Positions 1 through 14,005 of a DNA stretch of 64,000 nt are shown one piece after another. Each line of letters starts with the position of its first letter. Position 1 is the stretch's first letter. Origin of the DNA: Epiperipatus broadwayi (Eukaryota > Onychophora > Udeonychophora > Euonychophora > Peripatidae); assembly GCA_028023455.1 (NCBI GenBank), contig JAQFVV010001010.1, positions 1 to 64,000 of the forward strand. Reading direction: 5' to 3'. A model generated the notes under the pieces. It saw only the letters and a list, made by a program, of their open reading frames with translations, did no database searches and was not told where the DNA came from. The position numbers were made by a program, and so were the translations under genes.

Positions 1-239
1 AAGTGATTCTAGTTGCCATATTGAAAAGACTTTATTTTTTTAATGCTGCAGTTTAAGCAATTTTATATACTGTTCTAAATTATTAGATCATCTGGAAACT
101 TTTTATTCAGGTAAATCAACTTTGGTATAAGTATTTGTTAGAAGTTAGTCAAAGGAAAAACTAATTTAATATCTGACTACCGTTAGTTAATTATTTCTTA
201 TGTTAAATGCCTAATGGCATCAGGAAAGAAAGCTCAGGC
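1..239. other. Unassigned AT-rich flank
   Basis: No reading frame, RNA or repeat is recognised here. It may belong to the 5' end of the LINE that follows, whose left boundary cannot be fixed from one copy. Confidence 0.4.
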
Positions 240-270
240 CTGCCATGTCAATAAACACAATGTATAGAAT

Positions 271-1964
271 TTGGAAAAAAAAAAGATTGAAAATGAGCTA
301 CTAACAAGCCAAAAATACACAAATAAACAGGAAAACACAGTAAATGACAAATTATTATCAAAAGACAATGTAGAAAGAAGAAAAAAGTCTAATTTTGCTG
401 CAAATATTACCACAAAACATCCGGGAAAACTGCAAAATGTAACATGGACTTTGACACAAAAAATACAATTTTAGAGCAAGGCCAGAGGAGGCCTCTGAGG
501 ACATTCTGGAGAGCCCGATTTCCCCTACAATCTGGAAAAAAACTAAGCAAATTGCCCACTGCAATCAAAAGTTACGAAAAAATACTATCAAAACTGGTGT
601 ATCAGAGAAAAAAAATGGAAATTTCACATTTGGGAAGTTGAAAAATGTAGAGAAACACTGCAGCAAAAAATTAAGGGCTTAGAAAACAATTTGAATTCAA
701 TACCAAAATCAGCAATATGAATTATGATACTAGCTCCAACTCTATCTGAAAATCAGAATTTTCTGATGTAAGGAAAAAAAAGTTATGAAGGAAAAAATAA
801 CGCAGAGGTGGCACCATTAAAAAATTCTAAAAAAGTTTACAATAGCATAAATCACAATGAATGTGATTTAAGCATCAAAAACAATGATCTAAGTTTTGAA
901 AATCACAGGGTAGACCTTAGACCTTCTGAGGAAGCCAAATATGACAGTGATTATTACCCCAATCAAAAACAAAAAAACAAATAAAAGACCAGGCTTGATT
1001 AATCTCAAATCACCCAACTCTAATAATGATTCCCAAGCTAACAATGATTTCCTACTACCAATGGACAAACAATTAAGATGCCACAACCCACACTATGGTT
1101 CCCAAGAAAGAAACAGACAATAGTAGAGGAGAAGAATTTCCCAAACTCAAGTCTAAAACCTCTTCTGTTAATGACATAGACAGAATAAACTTTAATTTTA
1201 ATTGTTCTAGTCCACCACTTAATACAGCTGAAGAACAGCCAAAAATGTCATATGCCGAGAAAGCTGCCATAAAAACAACAATGATATATAATTCAAGAAT
1301 GCAATATAAGAATAGAACTGACTTCAATCCTCATACTAGTTTAAACCTGATTGATAGAGCTATTGAAATAATGAACAACTCTGAGCCAATTCAGAGAAAA
1401 GAAAATTATGACAACTTGTCGACTTCTGCCATTAATGATAGTTCATGTGATCCAGCGCATCATGCAAGAATAAGCTTCAACTTTAACCAAACCATCCCTG
1501 CTCTCTTAATGAAATCATTCCAAAGTTATGAAGATAACAAAGTCATTATTTTGTCAACCACAGATGACAACAACCAATTGTATAAATTCCCAGTAAACTC
1601 ACTTTTTGACCTTTTTAAAACTGAAGGAATATGGGATTCAATCTACAAAGTATTGTTCCACCCTAATGACAGATATTTGGTGGTACAATTTAACAATATC
1701 CTAGCCAAAGAAGCTTTCTGTAATAACGACAGATGCCTCAATGGACTCTAATTGATCACAATAGATTTAAATAGACCCAATACATTACAAGGCTATGTTA
1801 GAAACTGTAATGTAAACTTTGGAAAAACAGAGCTACAAAACATAGTTTCCCCTTATGACAACCTTTCCAGTTTCAGATACAGAGCTATTAGTCACTTAGG
1901 GAAAGATATTCTCATCAATGTAGCTGACTTCAACCTGGTACTAAAAAAGAGAGTTCACCTTTAG
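271..1964 (+). pseudogene. LINE ORF1 (gag-like) N-terminal and middle part, broken
   Basis: Remnants of the RNA-binding ORF1 protein of the LINE. Open stretches lie at about 271-474, 444-641, 941-1123, 1095-1751 and 1752-1964. The longest (1095-1751, 218 residues) is polar, rich in Asn and Ser, and contains a YAEKAA stretch typical of ORF1 heads. The next segment (1752-1964) follows directly after a TAA and keeps the same character, so the stop looks like decay of one protein. Family knowledge: ORF1 proteins form ribonucleoprotein particles with the element RNA. The start is uncertain because the first 800 bases switch frame repeatedly. Confidence 0.6.
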
Positions 1965-1989
1965 CAATACCAGGGGTGGTTGAATTATA

Positions 1990-2827
1990 TGACCAACCAC
2001 TTATCATAGTGCTACGTGGAGTGGCCCCACAATGCTTTCATTGCCAACAGTGACGTCATCTGATGAGGGACTACAGTGAAAGAACATGCACCAATTGTGG
2101 AGCAATCGTGAAAAAATTCCACAAATGTAATAGGAAAACTGAGAAGCCAACACCACAGCCTCAAGTGGAGACAAGTGGCTGTAGGACTACATCAGTCAAT
2201 AGCCCTCACCTCCAGAAATATGACAAAAATGAAACTATCAAAAACTACCAGATATACTTCCCTGATGACAAGAAAATGGTTGCAACCAACAGCACGAGCC
2301 AGAAATCTAGCTTTGAAATAACTGAAGTTGTTCAACAAATAGAGAAGCTTCACAGAGAAAAGGTTCAACCAAGAAAACCAAACCATTGTGAATGTGAAGC
2401 CAAAAACACCATCCTCTTCCAGGTTGTTCCACCCAGACATAAGAAGAGAGTCAGATCAAGGAAATCAAAGATAGGCACACCAGGTTCATCTTCAACTGGT
2501 GATTGCCCAACTGTAGATGACTTGCTAGACATGCACTATCCACCAACCAGTAACTTCAGTCATAAAAAGAAAAAAGTGAGGCTAAGCTCTCCTCCTCTGA
2601 CTAGGCCATCTGGAGAAGAGATGACTGACTCAGGCAAAGAAGAATGTGATCAGGAAAGCAATTTAGAAGATGATTTTTTGGAACAGGTCCTACAGTTCGA
2701 AGGCTTGAAATATTTCTCTGCAATGGCTGAAGATGATGCCCAGAATGACCAAGAAATGAATTCATCAACCTCTGATGAAGAGAGCACTCTCAAGATCGAC
2801 AAAACAGTCGATAACCAGCCTTACTAG
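1990..2827 (+). pseudogene. LINE ORF1 C-terminal part with paired zinc knuckles
   Basis: Just before and inside the open frame at 2063-2827 (254 residues) the sequence encodes two CCHC-type knuckles: a first one starting CFHC near 2032, interrupted by a TGA, and a second one starting CTNC near 2087 with a His and a Cys in HKC. The remainder is Lys/Arg- and then Asp/Glu-rich, with a basic KKKKVR cluster in the middle and an acidic tail, and ends at TAG 2825-2827, about 18 bp before ORF2. Paired CCHC knuckles are a known nucleic-acid-binding module of gag-like ORF1 proteins. The frame break between the knuckles shows this copy cannot work. Confidence 0.7.
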
Positions 2828-2844
2828 TCTATAATCAACTGACT

Positions 2845-3733
2845 ATGTTAGCTTTAAACATATGTTCTGTTAATGTCTGGGGCCTAAATTCTCGTGACAG
2901 AGTTTATGCACTGTCACACTGGTTTCATAGGCAGACCCCAGACATCCTTTGATTATCCGAGACTAAGTTACATGTCCAGACAGATGAGAAAATTGTTAAA
3001 ATAATAGAAGAATATGGCATAATTCATTACTCATATTCTTCCTTAGCAGTCGGTGGAGTGGCCATTATAATAAATAAAAAAATCACAGATATCACTATTT
3101 AAATTACTGCACATAGATGCTAGTTGCCTAATCGCAAGTATCCAGTTCCAAGGATGGTATATAAACATTATAAATGTGTACCTGTCTAAAAACCCTGAAA
3201 TGGTTATTAGAGTAGCACATACTATAAATTCAGTATTATGAACAAGCCCATTTTCAATCATTTTGATTGGAGATTTCAACCACACCTACAATCAGTTTCA
3301 ATCAAAATACATCAAATGTATAAATCTCCCAGTAACAAGTGGAAGAAGTTTATTTTCTGAAGATGCCTTCTCCTTTTATACAAAAAAGTTGAAGTCTCTC
3401 ATAGATCTGGTATACTTTTCACCTTCTCTGACTTTGACAATAGAAGCCCACCTCTGGTGTACAGTTTTCTCTGACCATCTGGTGCTAGAAGTCAAGGTAT
3501 ATCATGGAGGAAAGATGCTTCCTACTACAGATTTACCCCGAACAAAAAGAATGCTGACTAGATACAACATCACAACCCAGCTAATATCAGAGGCCTACAT
3601 AACATTTCATCATCTTCAGATACTAACTTTACCAGAAACTGATGCATGGATGAATTTTGTAAACTCACTTGGAGAATTTATCAATATCTGTACATACAAA
3701 GCAATAACTGTACATACAAAACAAAAGGCACGA
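2845..3733 (+). pseudogene. LINE ORF2 AP-endonuclease domain, broken
   Basis: An ATG at 2845 opens a frame beginning MLALNICSVNVWGLNS, the usual start of an APE-type endonuclease, and soon reads LSETKLH (the catalytic Glu motif) after an in-frame TGA. Further on, the frame at 3263-3736 holds GDFNH at its start and SDHLVL further in; these are the conserved Asp/Asn and Asp-His motifs of the fold. The domain would nick target DNA to prime reverse transcription. At least two stops and a frame change separate the motifs, so it is inactive. Assignment to the EN fold is secure; the exact border with the RT domain is not. Confidence 0.75.
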
Positions 3734-6050
3734 TAAGATTGATGGGAGATTTGGACAATATAGCCGGAGAATTAAAACAATTACCAACAGATGTGCAAAA
3801 TATACCTAACATATTGTCATTGAAATCTAGATACAAGTTTGTCCAAAGTGCTATTGCTGAATACCTCTCAATCAAAAGAGCTCAACAATATTTTCACCAT
3901 CAGCACTGCTGGACTAAAGGATACCTACAATGGGCCCTTGGTTCAAAAAGGAAGTCCAAGGCCCCATCTTCAATAAAAGTACAAGGATTTAACTACTCTG
4001 GAGTTTCCAATCTAGACAAGATCTGGGAATTTTACTTCAAAAAATTTCAACCCCTGGGTATGTACAATCTGTGGAAAAAATTTGTGACAAAAGACACCCC
4101 CCCTTCACAAAATTACTGAAACAAGAATTCTGCAGAGACTAGAAGCCTTACCATATAGGACACACCCTGGCCTGCCTGGAATCCCCAAATTCCTGCTACA
4201 TCATTTATGGGAATTCACACATTCAATAATGAAGAGAATGGTGGACTATAGTGCAGAAGACAGTGCAGAAATTACAGATATCTGTCCAATAGCCATGGTT
4301 CCCCTAATAAAAAATGGGAAGCCCCATATGACTTGGAAAACCTGCATCCTATATCAATGGTACCCCTTATGGTAAAGACCATAGAAGGACTTATAAAGGA
4401 AGATATTCAGGAATTAATCATTGGGCGACACTCAGCTTATCAATTTGCAAAGAAAGGATGCTCGACTGCCAATACTCTCAGTCGTTTTTGCCTCATTATA
4501 GATCAGGTTCGCAGGAAAAGAATGTCCTGGCCAGTTGCAGTACAACTGGACTTTGCTGGAGCCTTTGATTGTGTCAGGATATATGTGCTGCTTAGTGTAC
4601 TGAAGGATCTCCAAGTGCCCCCAGCTCATTGGATGGCAGATTTGCCCCAAGATTTAGGCCCAGTGTTTCCATCCATCAGGGCTCTCCACTGAGCACACTT
4701 CTTTTTGGAGCCTATGTTAACCCATTATTGTTAAGCGTTTAGGCTTTCTTTCCTGGAATTGCAATTCCATTGCTGGGAGAAAACATCAGACACATCACCT
4801 ATATGAATGATGTGATGGTGTTCCTCTCATCACAGAGTGAGTTTGCAAGGCTCAAAGAAATCCTAGATCAATTTGCAAACGAAACTGCTCTGTGAATTAA
4901 TGAAGGCAAATCATCCATGTGGTCAATCCTGACAAGGAAGCAAGTCCCGACTAGACTGAGAGCATCCCCTCAGAAATTTCTCGTTTTTCAGTTGTTCAAT
5001 CCACCATCAGTCATGAGGAAAAATTTAGAGTTCTCACTATTCAACAAAATTGAAAAAAATGGTGTCATCATTATCCAAGATATATTTATCACTGTTGGGT
5101 AAAGTCAAATTACTGAACTTGGTAGTCCTTCCCAAAATCATCTACTACCTAGCTGGATTTGCCCCCACAACAAGGTTCATAAAAAAGTGGAGACGCTATG
5201 CAGAAGACTATGCTGGGGAGGGAAGGCTGCTGTTATTAGTCTAAAATGATTGCAGAAACCAAAACCATTGAATGGTCTGGCAGTACACTCTACTAAGATA
5301 TTTCTAATACAAAGAGCACATAACATAATTTACCAAATTACTCCATGACAATCCAAAAATGAAATGCCCAATCCCTTTAATAAAGGTCGAACCAACAGAC
5401 CTGCCACCTTCAAAACTTAAAAGACTATGGATTCAGCAACAAACTACTTTAGTAGTGGAGAGCATTAAAACCTCGAGTACTCTATTTTATGCTAAACTCA
5501 CATACTGGCAAGTCTACCAAGCAGTTTTTCAGGAGAGAAATAAAGGTGTCTGCTTTCTTGCCATACAAATTCCCAGATTTATAAAGCTGACAAAATTTTG
5601 TAAGCTAGAACCAAACATGTGGACTTCTTGATAAAAATAAACCTGGGTTTACTACCTACTGTGGCCTTTCTGTGCCACCAGAGAGGATACAATATTAACA
5701 CAATCTGCCCCTTATGTAATAAAGATCAGGAGACAATGGATCACATCCTTACTCATTGTGAAGCATGGGGGAACTTTTGAAAAATAATTTTAAAAAGAAT
5801 GGTCAAACGTGAACAGGCCCAAGTAGCACAAAAGCTGTCCCTGAAAAAGGGCATGTTTGGTACAATAAGACTGGCAACTTTTAAAAACTTTGCCATCTGG
5901 ACCATTAGGTGCAAAATAACTTTTCAAAAAGAACTGGACCAACTAGCAGAATATATCTTGCTCAACCTTCTTAAAAAAACAAAAGAAAAAGGCAAGAGAT
6001 CATGTATATCCTGTTTGGCTGACAAAACCTGGGATCAAGTAAATTTATAA
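3734..6050 (+). pseudogene. LINE ORF2 reverse transcriptase and C-terminal Cys/His region, broken
   Basis: The open stretch at 4333-4692 reads like RT fingers and palm: HPISMVPLMVKTIE at the start and LDFAGAFD at residues 72-79 (about 4546-4569), the first catalytic Asp motif. The second motif lies in another frame at 4800-4811 and reads YMND instead of YxDD, so a catalytic Asp is lost. Downstream, 5050-5290 shows a LSLLGKVKLLN stretch and a PKPLNGLAVH stretch like the post-RT part of Tx1/L1 elements. At 5705-5761 the frame gives CPLC...H...C, the CX2CX8HX4C motif found at the end of many LINE ORF2 proteins, and 5799-6050 continues the C-terminus. Many stops and shifts are present. Confidence 0.75.
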
Positions 6051-6373
6051 ACATTGATTAACATGAGTGGGAAAAAAACAATTGCTAACAAATTATCGCA
6101 AGTTCATCACTGATAGCCACTAGATCACTCCAATGCCAAAAAAAAAGCCAAAATGCAAAGACAGGGGAAAAAAAACCACAGCCTTTGTCTAGAAGTATGA
6201 TTGTAATGTGAAACCAGAACAATCACAAGCCAACAAAGTAATAAAATCTTTGAAACTGTTGTTATCCACAAATGAGAACTCAAATGATAACCTTTAATCA
6301 TTGTAAATAACTTTCATTGTAAACAACTAATTATGAATAAAGTTTGTTTGAAATGAACTGGGGCTTTTATATT

Positions 6374-6717
6374 TTCTTCATCCCCCTCTCTCACACGTCT
6401 TTAACATATTCATAATCTTTAATTTTAAAAGCTTAAAACCTAAGAAGTCACTAATTTTATCAACTACAAAAGAACTTGCTAAATTTATTGCAGGCAGATA
6501 TTGTCAATGACTGTTAATGATTGTAACTTCATTTCATAAGATACATAAAGTTTATTTCTCAGCTTAGGGTGAAGTAATTCTGAGAGATCCATAAATCTTG
6601 GAATTTTCTTTTTTTTAAAGTGTGAATTTCTTTTTTTTTTTCAAAGATTCAAGCCACTAACATTTATCATACACCTAAGAAAATTACCTCCCAATTTAAT
6701 TACTATATGAGAATACT
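6374..6717. other. Unassigned AT-rich spacer
   Basis: Simple T-rich and A-rich runs between the two LINEs. No feature seen. Confidence 0.4.
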
Positions 6718-6852
6718 CACAATTTAGTAAATTGATTAACTTCAAAAACAATTTGGAAATAATTTAGAAAACTTGTAATGCTTAGCAAACTGATTGTTAC
6801 CTTCACATATATACATAGGTATGTTCTCATATATATATATATATATATATAT
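6718..6852 (+). repeat. Left copy of long direct repeat flanking the RTE element (probable target-site duplication)
   Basis: Bases 6718-6828 match 9626-9736 with only two visible substitutions over 111 bp, and both copies then run into an (AT)n tract (24 bp here, 123 bp on the right). The RTE-clade LINE lies exactly between the copies, which is the arrangement made by target-primed reverse transcription with widely spaced nicks. The AT part cannot be aligned uniquely, so the duplication is at least 111 bp and may reach about 135 bp. Confidence 0.8.
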
Positions 6853-6857
6853 CATTA

Positions 6858-8408
6858 TCAACCATTATCAATCCACTGCAGGATGAAGGTCTCTCCAAGT
6901 TTAATCCATCTTCTCCGATCTTTAGCTTCTCTTCTCCACATCACCCCTACACATTTTCTTATTTCATCCATCCATCTTACATGTGGTCTCCTTCTGGGTC
7001 TTTTACAATCTCTTGGAATCCAGTTTAAAATTTCAATTGTCCGTCTATTATCATCTTTTCTAGCAATATGTCCAGCCCAACTCCACTTCAATCTTTTAAT
7101 TTTTTCAATGAGGTCAGTAACACCTGTATGTTTTCTTACCCATACATTGCGTTTTCAATCTCTTCTTGTTACTCCCAACATACATCTCTCCATACTTCTT
7201 TGAGTGGTCTGAAGTCTCTGTATTGATCTTCTATTAAGTGTCCAAGTCTCAGATCCATAAGTAAGAACTGGTAAAACACATTTGTTAAAAACCTTTCTTT
7301 TCAAACACATAATCATATTTCTTTTTAATATCAAGTTATTTCTACCAAAAGCACTCCAACCAAGTTTAATTCTATGATTAATTTCCTCTATTATGTTTCC
7401 ATCTGTATTAATAATCTGACCAAGGTATTTGTAACTCTTAACTTCTTCTAATTCATCATAATCAATCTTTATTTTCATATTTTGAGCAAATCGATTAAAC
7501 ATTACTTTAGTCTTTTTAACATTTATGTTTAGTCCTACTTTCTTACTTTCATCTGATAACTCCTGCAACATTTCCTGCAGCTTGGAAGCATTATTTGCAA
7601 AAACAACTACATCATCTGCGAAATCTAAATGACTTAAATAATCTCCATTTACTTTCACTCCTTTAGTTTCCCATTTTATTCCACAAAATACTTCTTGCAG
7701 CACTGCTGTAAAAAGTTTTGGAGATATGGAGTCACCTTGTCTTACACCTTTCTCAATGTTGACTTTCCCAGTATCATTATGTAATCTAATTGTTGCTGTT
7801 GCATTTTTATAAATATTCTTTAAAATATGACAATATCCTGGATCTATACCTTGATGATCCAATGCTTTAATCACTGAAGAAATGTTTATAGAATCAAATG
7901 CCTTTTCATAATCTACAAATCCAAAACATAATGACAACTCATATTCATTTGTCCTTTCTATAACTTCTCTCAATACTTGAATATGATCTACTGTACTAAA
8001 ACCACTTTTAAATCCAGCTTGTTCTCTTGGTTGGTGAAAATCCAAGGTTCTCTGTAGACGAGTTGTAATTATCTTGGTAAAAAATTTATATAAAACTGAT
8101 AAAAGGCTGATAGGTCTGTAATTTCTAATATCTTCTTTATCATCTTTTTTAAATATTAATATTATTACTGCATTCTTCCAATCATCCGGTACATCTTTAT
8201 CATTTAGACATTTGGTATATAACTTTGCTAATATTTTTTCTGTTTCTTCACATGCTTCTTTTAATATATCAATTATAATTCCATCATTACCTGGAGCCTT
8301 TCCTTTTTTCATACATTTAATTGCATTTCTCACTTCTTCATTTAAAATTCTGGGCAATTCGGAAGATGTAATAGATATAGGAGGTAGTTGTTCTTTATTA
8401 CTATATAA
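6858..8408 (-). pseudogene. RTE ORF: reverse transcriptase and C-terminal domain
   Basis: The main segment 7155-8357 (400 residues) holds the RT motifs in order: KGKAPGNDGI at residues 18-27, NYRPISLLS at 79-87, the catalytic VDYEKAFDS at 148-156, GVRQGDSISPKLF at 204-216, the catalytic FADDVVVFA at 246-254 and the thumb motif KYLGQI further on. It ends with TYGSETW and QRSMERCMLG, both typical of RTE/BovB elements. An in-frame TGA at 7155-7157 separates it from the 77-residue tail at 6858-7091, which begins WSWAGHIARKDD and continues to the true stop. All catalytic Asp residues are kept. The protein would reverse transcribe the element RNA at the nicked target. Confidence 0.9.
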
Positions 8409-9625
8409 TTATTGATAAAAATCTTCTACCAATTTCATAATGTCATCCCTCTTTTTAGTAATAATTCCATCTTTTTTCCTTATTAAAGATATACATTTTC
8501 TACCAATACCAAAATGTTGTTTTACATTTTTAAGACTTTTATTTTCTTCTACAGCTTTTCTTGCTAGTTCACAGTTATACTTTCTTATATCATTTTCAAC
8601 TCTTTTCCGCACCATTTTACAAAATTTGAGATATTCAATTCTTTTTAATGCATCATTCTTGCATATCTTCATATTCCTTCTTTTCTTCATAAGTTCTCTA
8701 GTCTCAGTAGAAATTTTATTAGTCAATTGCTGCTTTTTTCTACCAGCTATCTTTGTTGCAGTTTTTAAAAGTGTATCAGTTATTTTCATATTAGTTTCAT
8801 TCAAATCTGAATCATGTTCAAAGTCTACTAATACTTGAAACCGATTTGTAAGTTCTAATTTAAATTCATTAGAATGTTTCTGAAGATTAGGAATATCAAC
8901 TGTAAATATAGTTTTTCTTAATAATTTTTGTCTCTCTAGTTTTACATTAACATGTATCTTACCCCTTACTAATCGATGATCACTTCCTGTGTTAAATTTA
9001 TTAAGAACATTACATTCTTGAAATATGTATTTCCTGTTAGTCAAAATATAATCCAATTCTGCTGTACCTTCATTTGGATGCTTCCAATGTCCATTTCCTT
9101 CTAACATTTTTCTCAAAAAAAAGAATTCATAATATAAAGTTTTTCCTTCTCTGCAAACTCCACAAGTCTATGACCTCTTTCATTTCTATTACCATAACCA
9201 AAATTATCTACAACACTTTCATCTTTCATTTGTTTACCAATTCTAGCATTAAAATCTCCCATAACAATTTTAAAATGTTGTTTACTCTGATCAAAAGCCT
9301 TTTGTACATCCATATAAAAATCTTCTACTACTTCATCACTGTGAGAACTTGTTGGGGCATAAACCTGAATTATCTGCATTTGATATCTGCTATTAAGTTG
9401 TATAACTAATCTTGCCACTCTGTCTGATACACCATCAATCTCCACAATATTGTTCTTCCACTTTTTATTTATAATGAATCCTACTCCACTTGTATTTCCA
9501 ATATTTGTGCCTTTATAATAGAGCATATGTTCACTTTTTAAATGTCTCTTCACCTTTTCTTCTAACTTCACAAAGTCCTATAATATCCCATTTAATATAA
9601 GAGAGTTCTTCTTCTAATTCTTCCA
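8409..9625 (-). pseudogene. RTE ORF: AP-endonuclease and linker region
   Basis: Two open segments, 9113-9571 (152 residues) and 8409-9116 (235 residues), give a near-complete endonuclease domain that nicks target DNA. Visible motifs: QVYAPTS at residues 69-75 and GDFNARIG at residues 105-112 of the first segment; AELDYILTNR and TGSDHRLVRG near the start of the second. The rest is a Lys-rich linker towards the RT. Lesions: a frame change near 9555; a one-base shortfall in the T run (read on the minus strand) at about 9113-9122; and an in-frame TAA at 8409-8411, after which the same frame continues into the RT. The run slippage and single stop suggest a young copy. Confidence 0.85.

Positions 9626-10913
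<1,288 letters not shown>

Positions 10914-10989
<76 letters not shown>
10914..10989. repeat. (AT)n microsatellite
   Basis: Pure alternating TA of about 76 bp that abuts the Penelope-like 3' fragment on its right. Confidence 0.97.
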
Positions 10990-10990
<1 letters not shown>

Positions 10991-11110
10991 TCTGTGGATG
11001 GCTTGTGTGACCAAGTCGAAACGTCAGTATATTGATATTAAAAGTTTTTAACACGGATGAACCCGCAAAATATGAATTTTATATATTTAACCCGTGCAAA
11101 TCTTCGTTTT

Positions 11111-11113
<3 letters not shown>
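10982..11113 (+). repeat. Penelope-type 3' region fragment with hammerhead-like fold
   Basis: This block is homologous to the 3' flank of the minus-strand Penelope relic (reverse complement of about 32165-32300): both share the run from GGATG through the CTTG/CAAG hairpin to TGGATGA- and GCAAAATATG-like stretches. Within it, ATATACT and AGTATAT (7 bp) can pair, enclosing a 6-bp hairpin GGCTTG/CAAGTC followed directly by GAAAC and GTC, the order of a hammerhead ribozyme. The 5' core reads CTGTGGAT rather than the required CUGANGA, so the ribozyme reading is tentative and stem I is partly microsatellite. Confidence 0.5.
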
Positions 11114-11150
<37 letters not shown>

Positions 11151-11159
11151 AAAACGAAA
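11105..11159. repeat. AT-palindrome
   Basis: CGTTTTAAC at the left and GTTAAAACG at the right are perfect inverted copies around a 34-bp (AT)n core, so the whole segment is self-complementary. Confidence 0.85.
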
Positions 11160-11165
11160 TATATA

Positions 11166-11169
<4 letters not shown>

Positions 11170-11204
<35 letters not shown>
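11170..11204. repeat. (AT)n microsatellite
   Basis: Short uninterrupted AT run. Confidence 0.95.

Positions 11205-13912
<2,708 letters not shown>

Positions 13913-14000
<88 letters not shown>
13913..14000. repeat. (TA)n microsatellite at the left border of the satellite
   Basis: Pure TA of about 88 bp joined directly to satellite monomer position 1 at 14001. Confidence 0.97.

Positions 14001-14005
<5 letters not shown>

Larger units (their letters stand above)
240..6360 (+). mobile_element. Degenerate Tx1/L1-like non-LTR retrotransposon (LINE)
   Basis: Reading the plus strand through several frames gives the ordered parts of a two-ORF LINE: a gag-like ORF1 with zinc knuckles, an AP-endonuclease, a reverse transcriptase and a C-terminal Cys/His motif. 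Every part carries stops and frame changes, so it is a dead copy. Base composition is less AT-rich than the surroundings, as expected for former coding DNA. The 3' end is placed near 6360, after a run ending in an AATAAA-like hexamer near 6336. Tx1/L1-like is preferred over I or Jockey because of the post-RT region (around 5100-5290). No target-site duplication was identified and the 5' boundary is approximate. Confidence 0.85.
6853..9625 (-). mobile_element. RTE-clade non-LTR retrotransposon, nearly intact, 5'-truncated
   Basis: On the minus strand this reads as a single long ORF with AP-endonuclease followed by reverse transcriptase and a C-terminal region, the RTE/BovB-type architecture. 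The 5' end stops inside the endonuclease N-terminus (a KWDIIGLCEVR stretch), so the element is 5'-truncated. The 3' end, at the left, carries short TTGATAATG-like repeats just before the flanking direct repeat; short tandem tails instead of poly(A) are usual for RTE elements. Only about four lesions interrupt about 2.7 kb of coding sequence, far fewer than in the LINE to the left. Confidence 0.9.
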
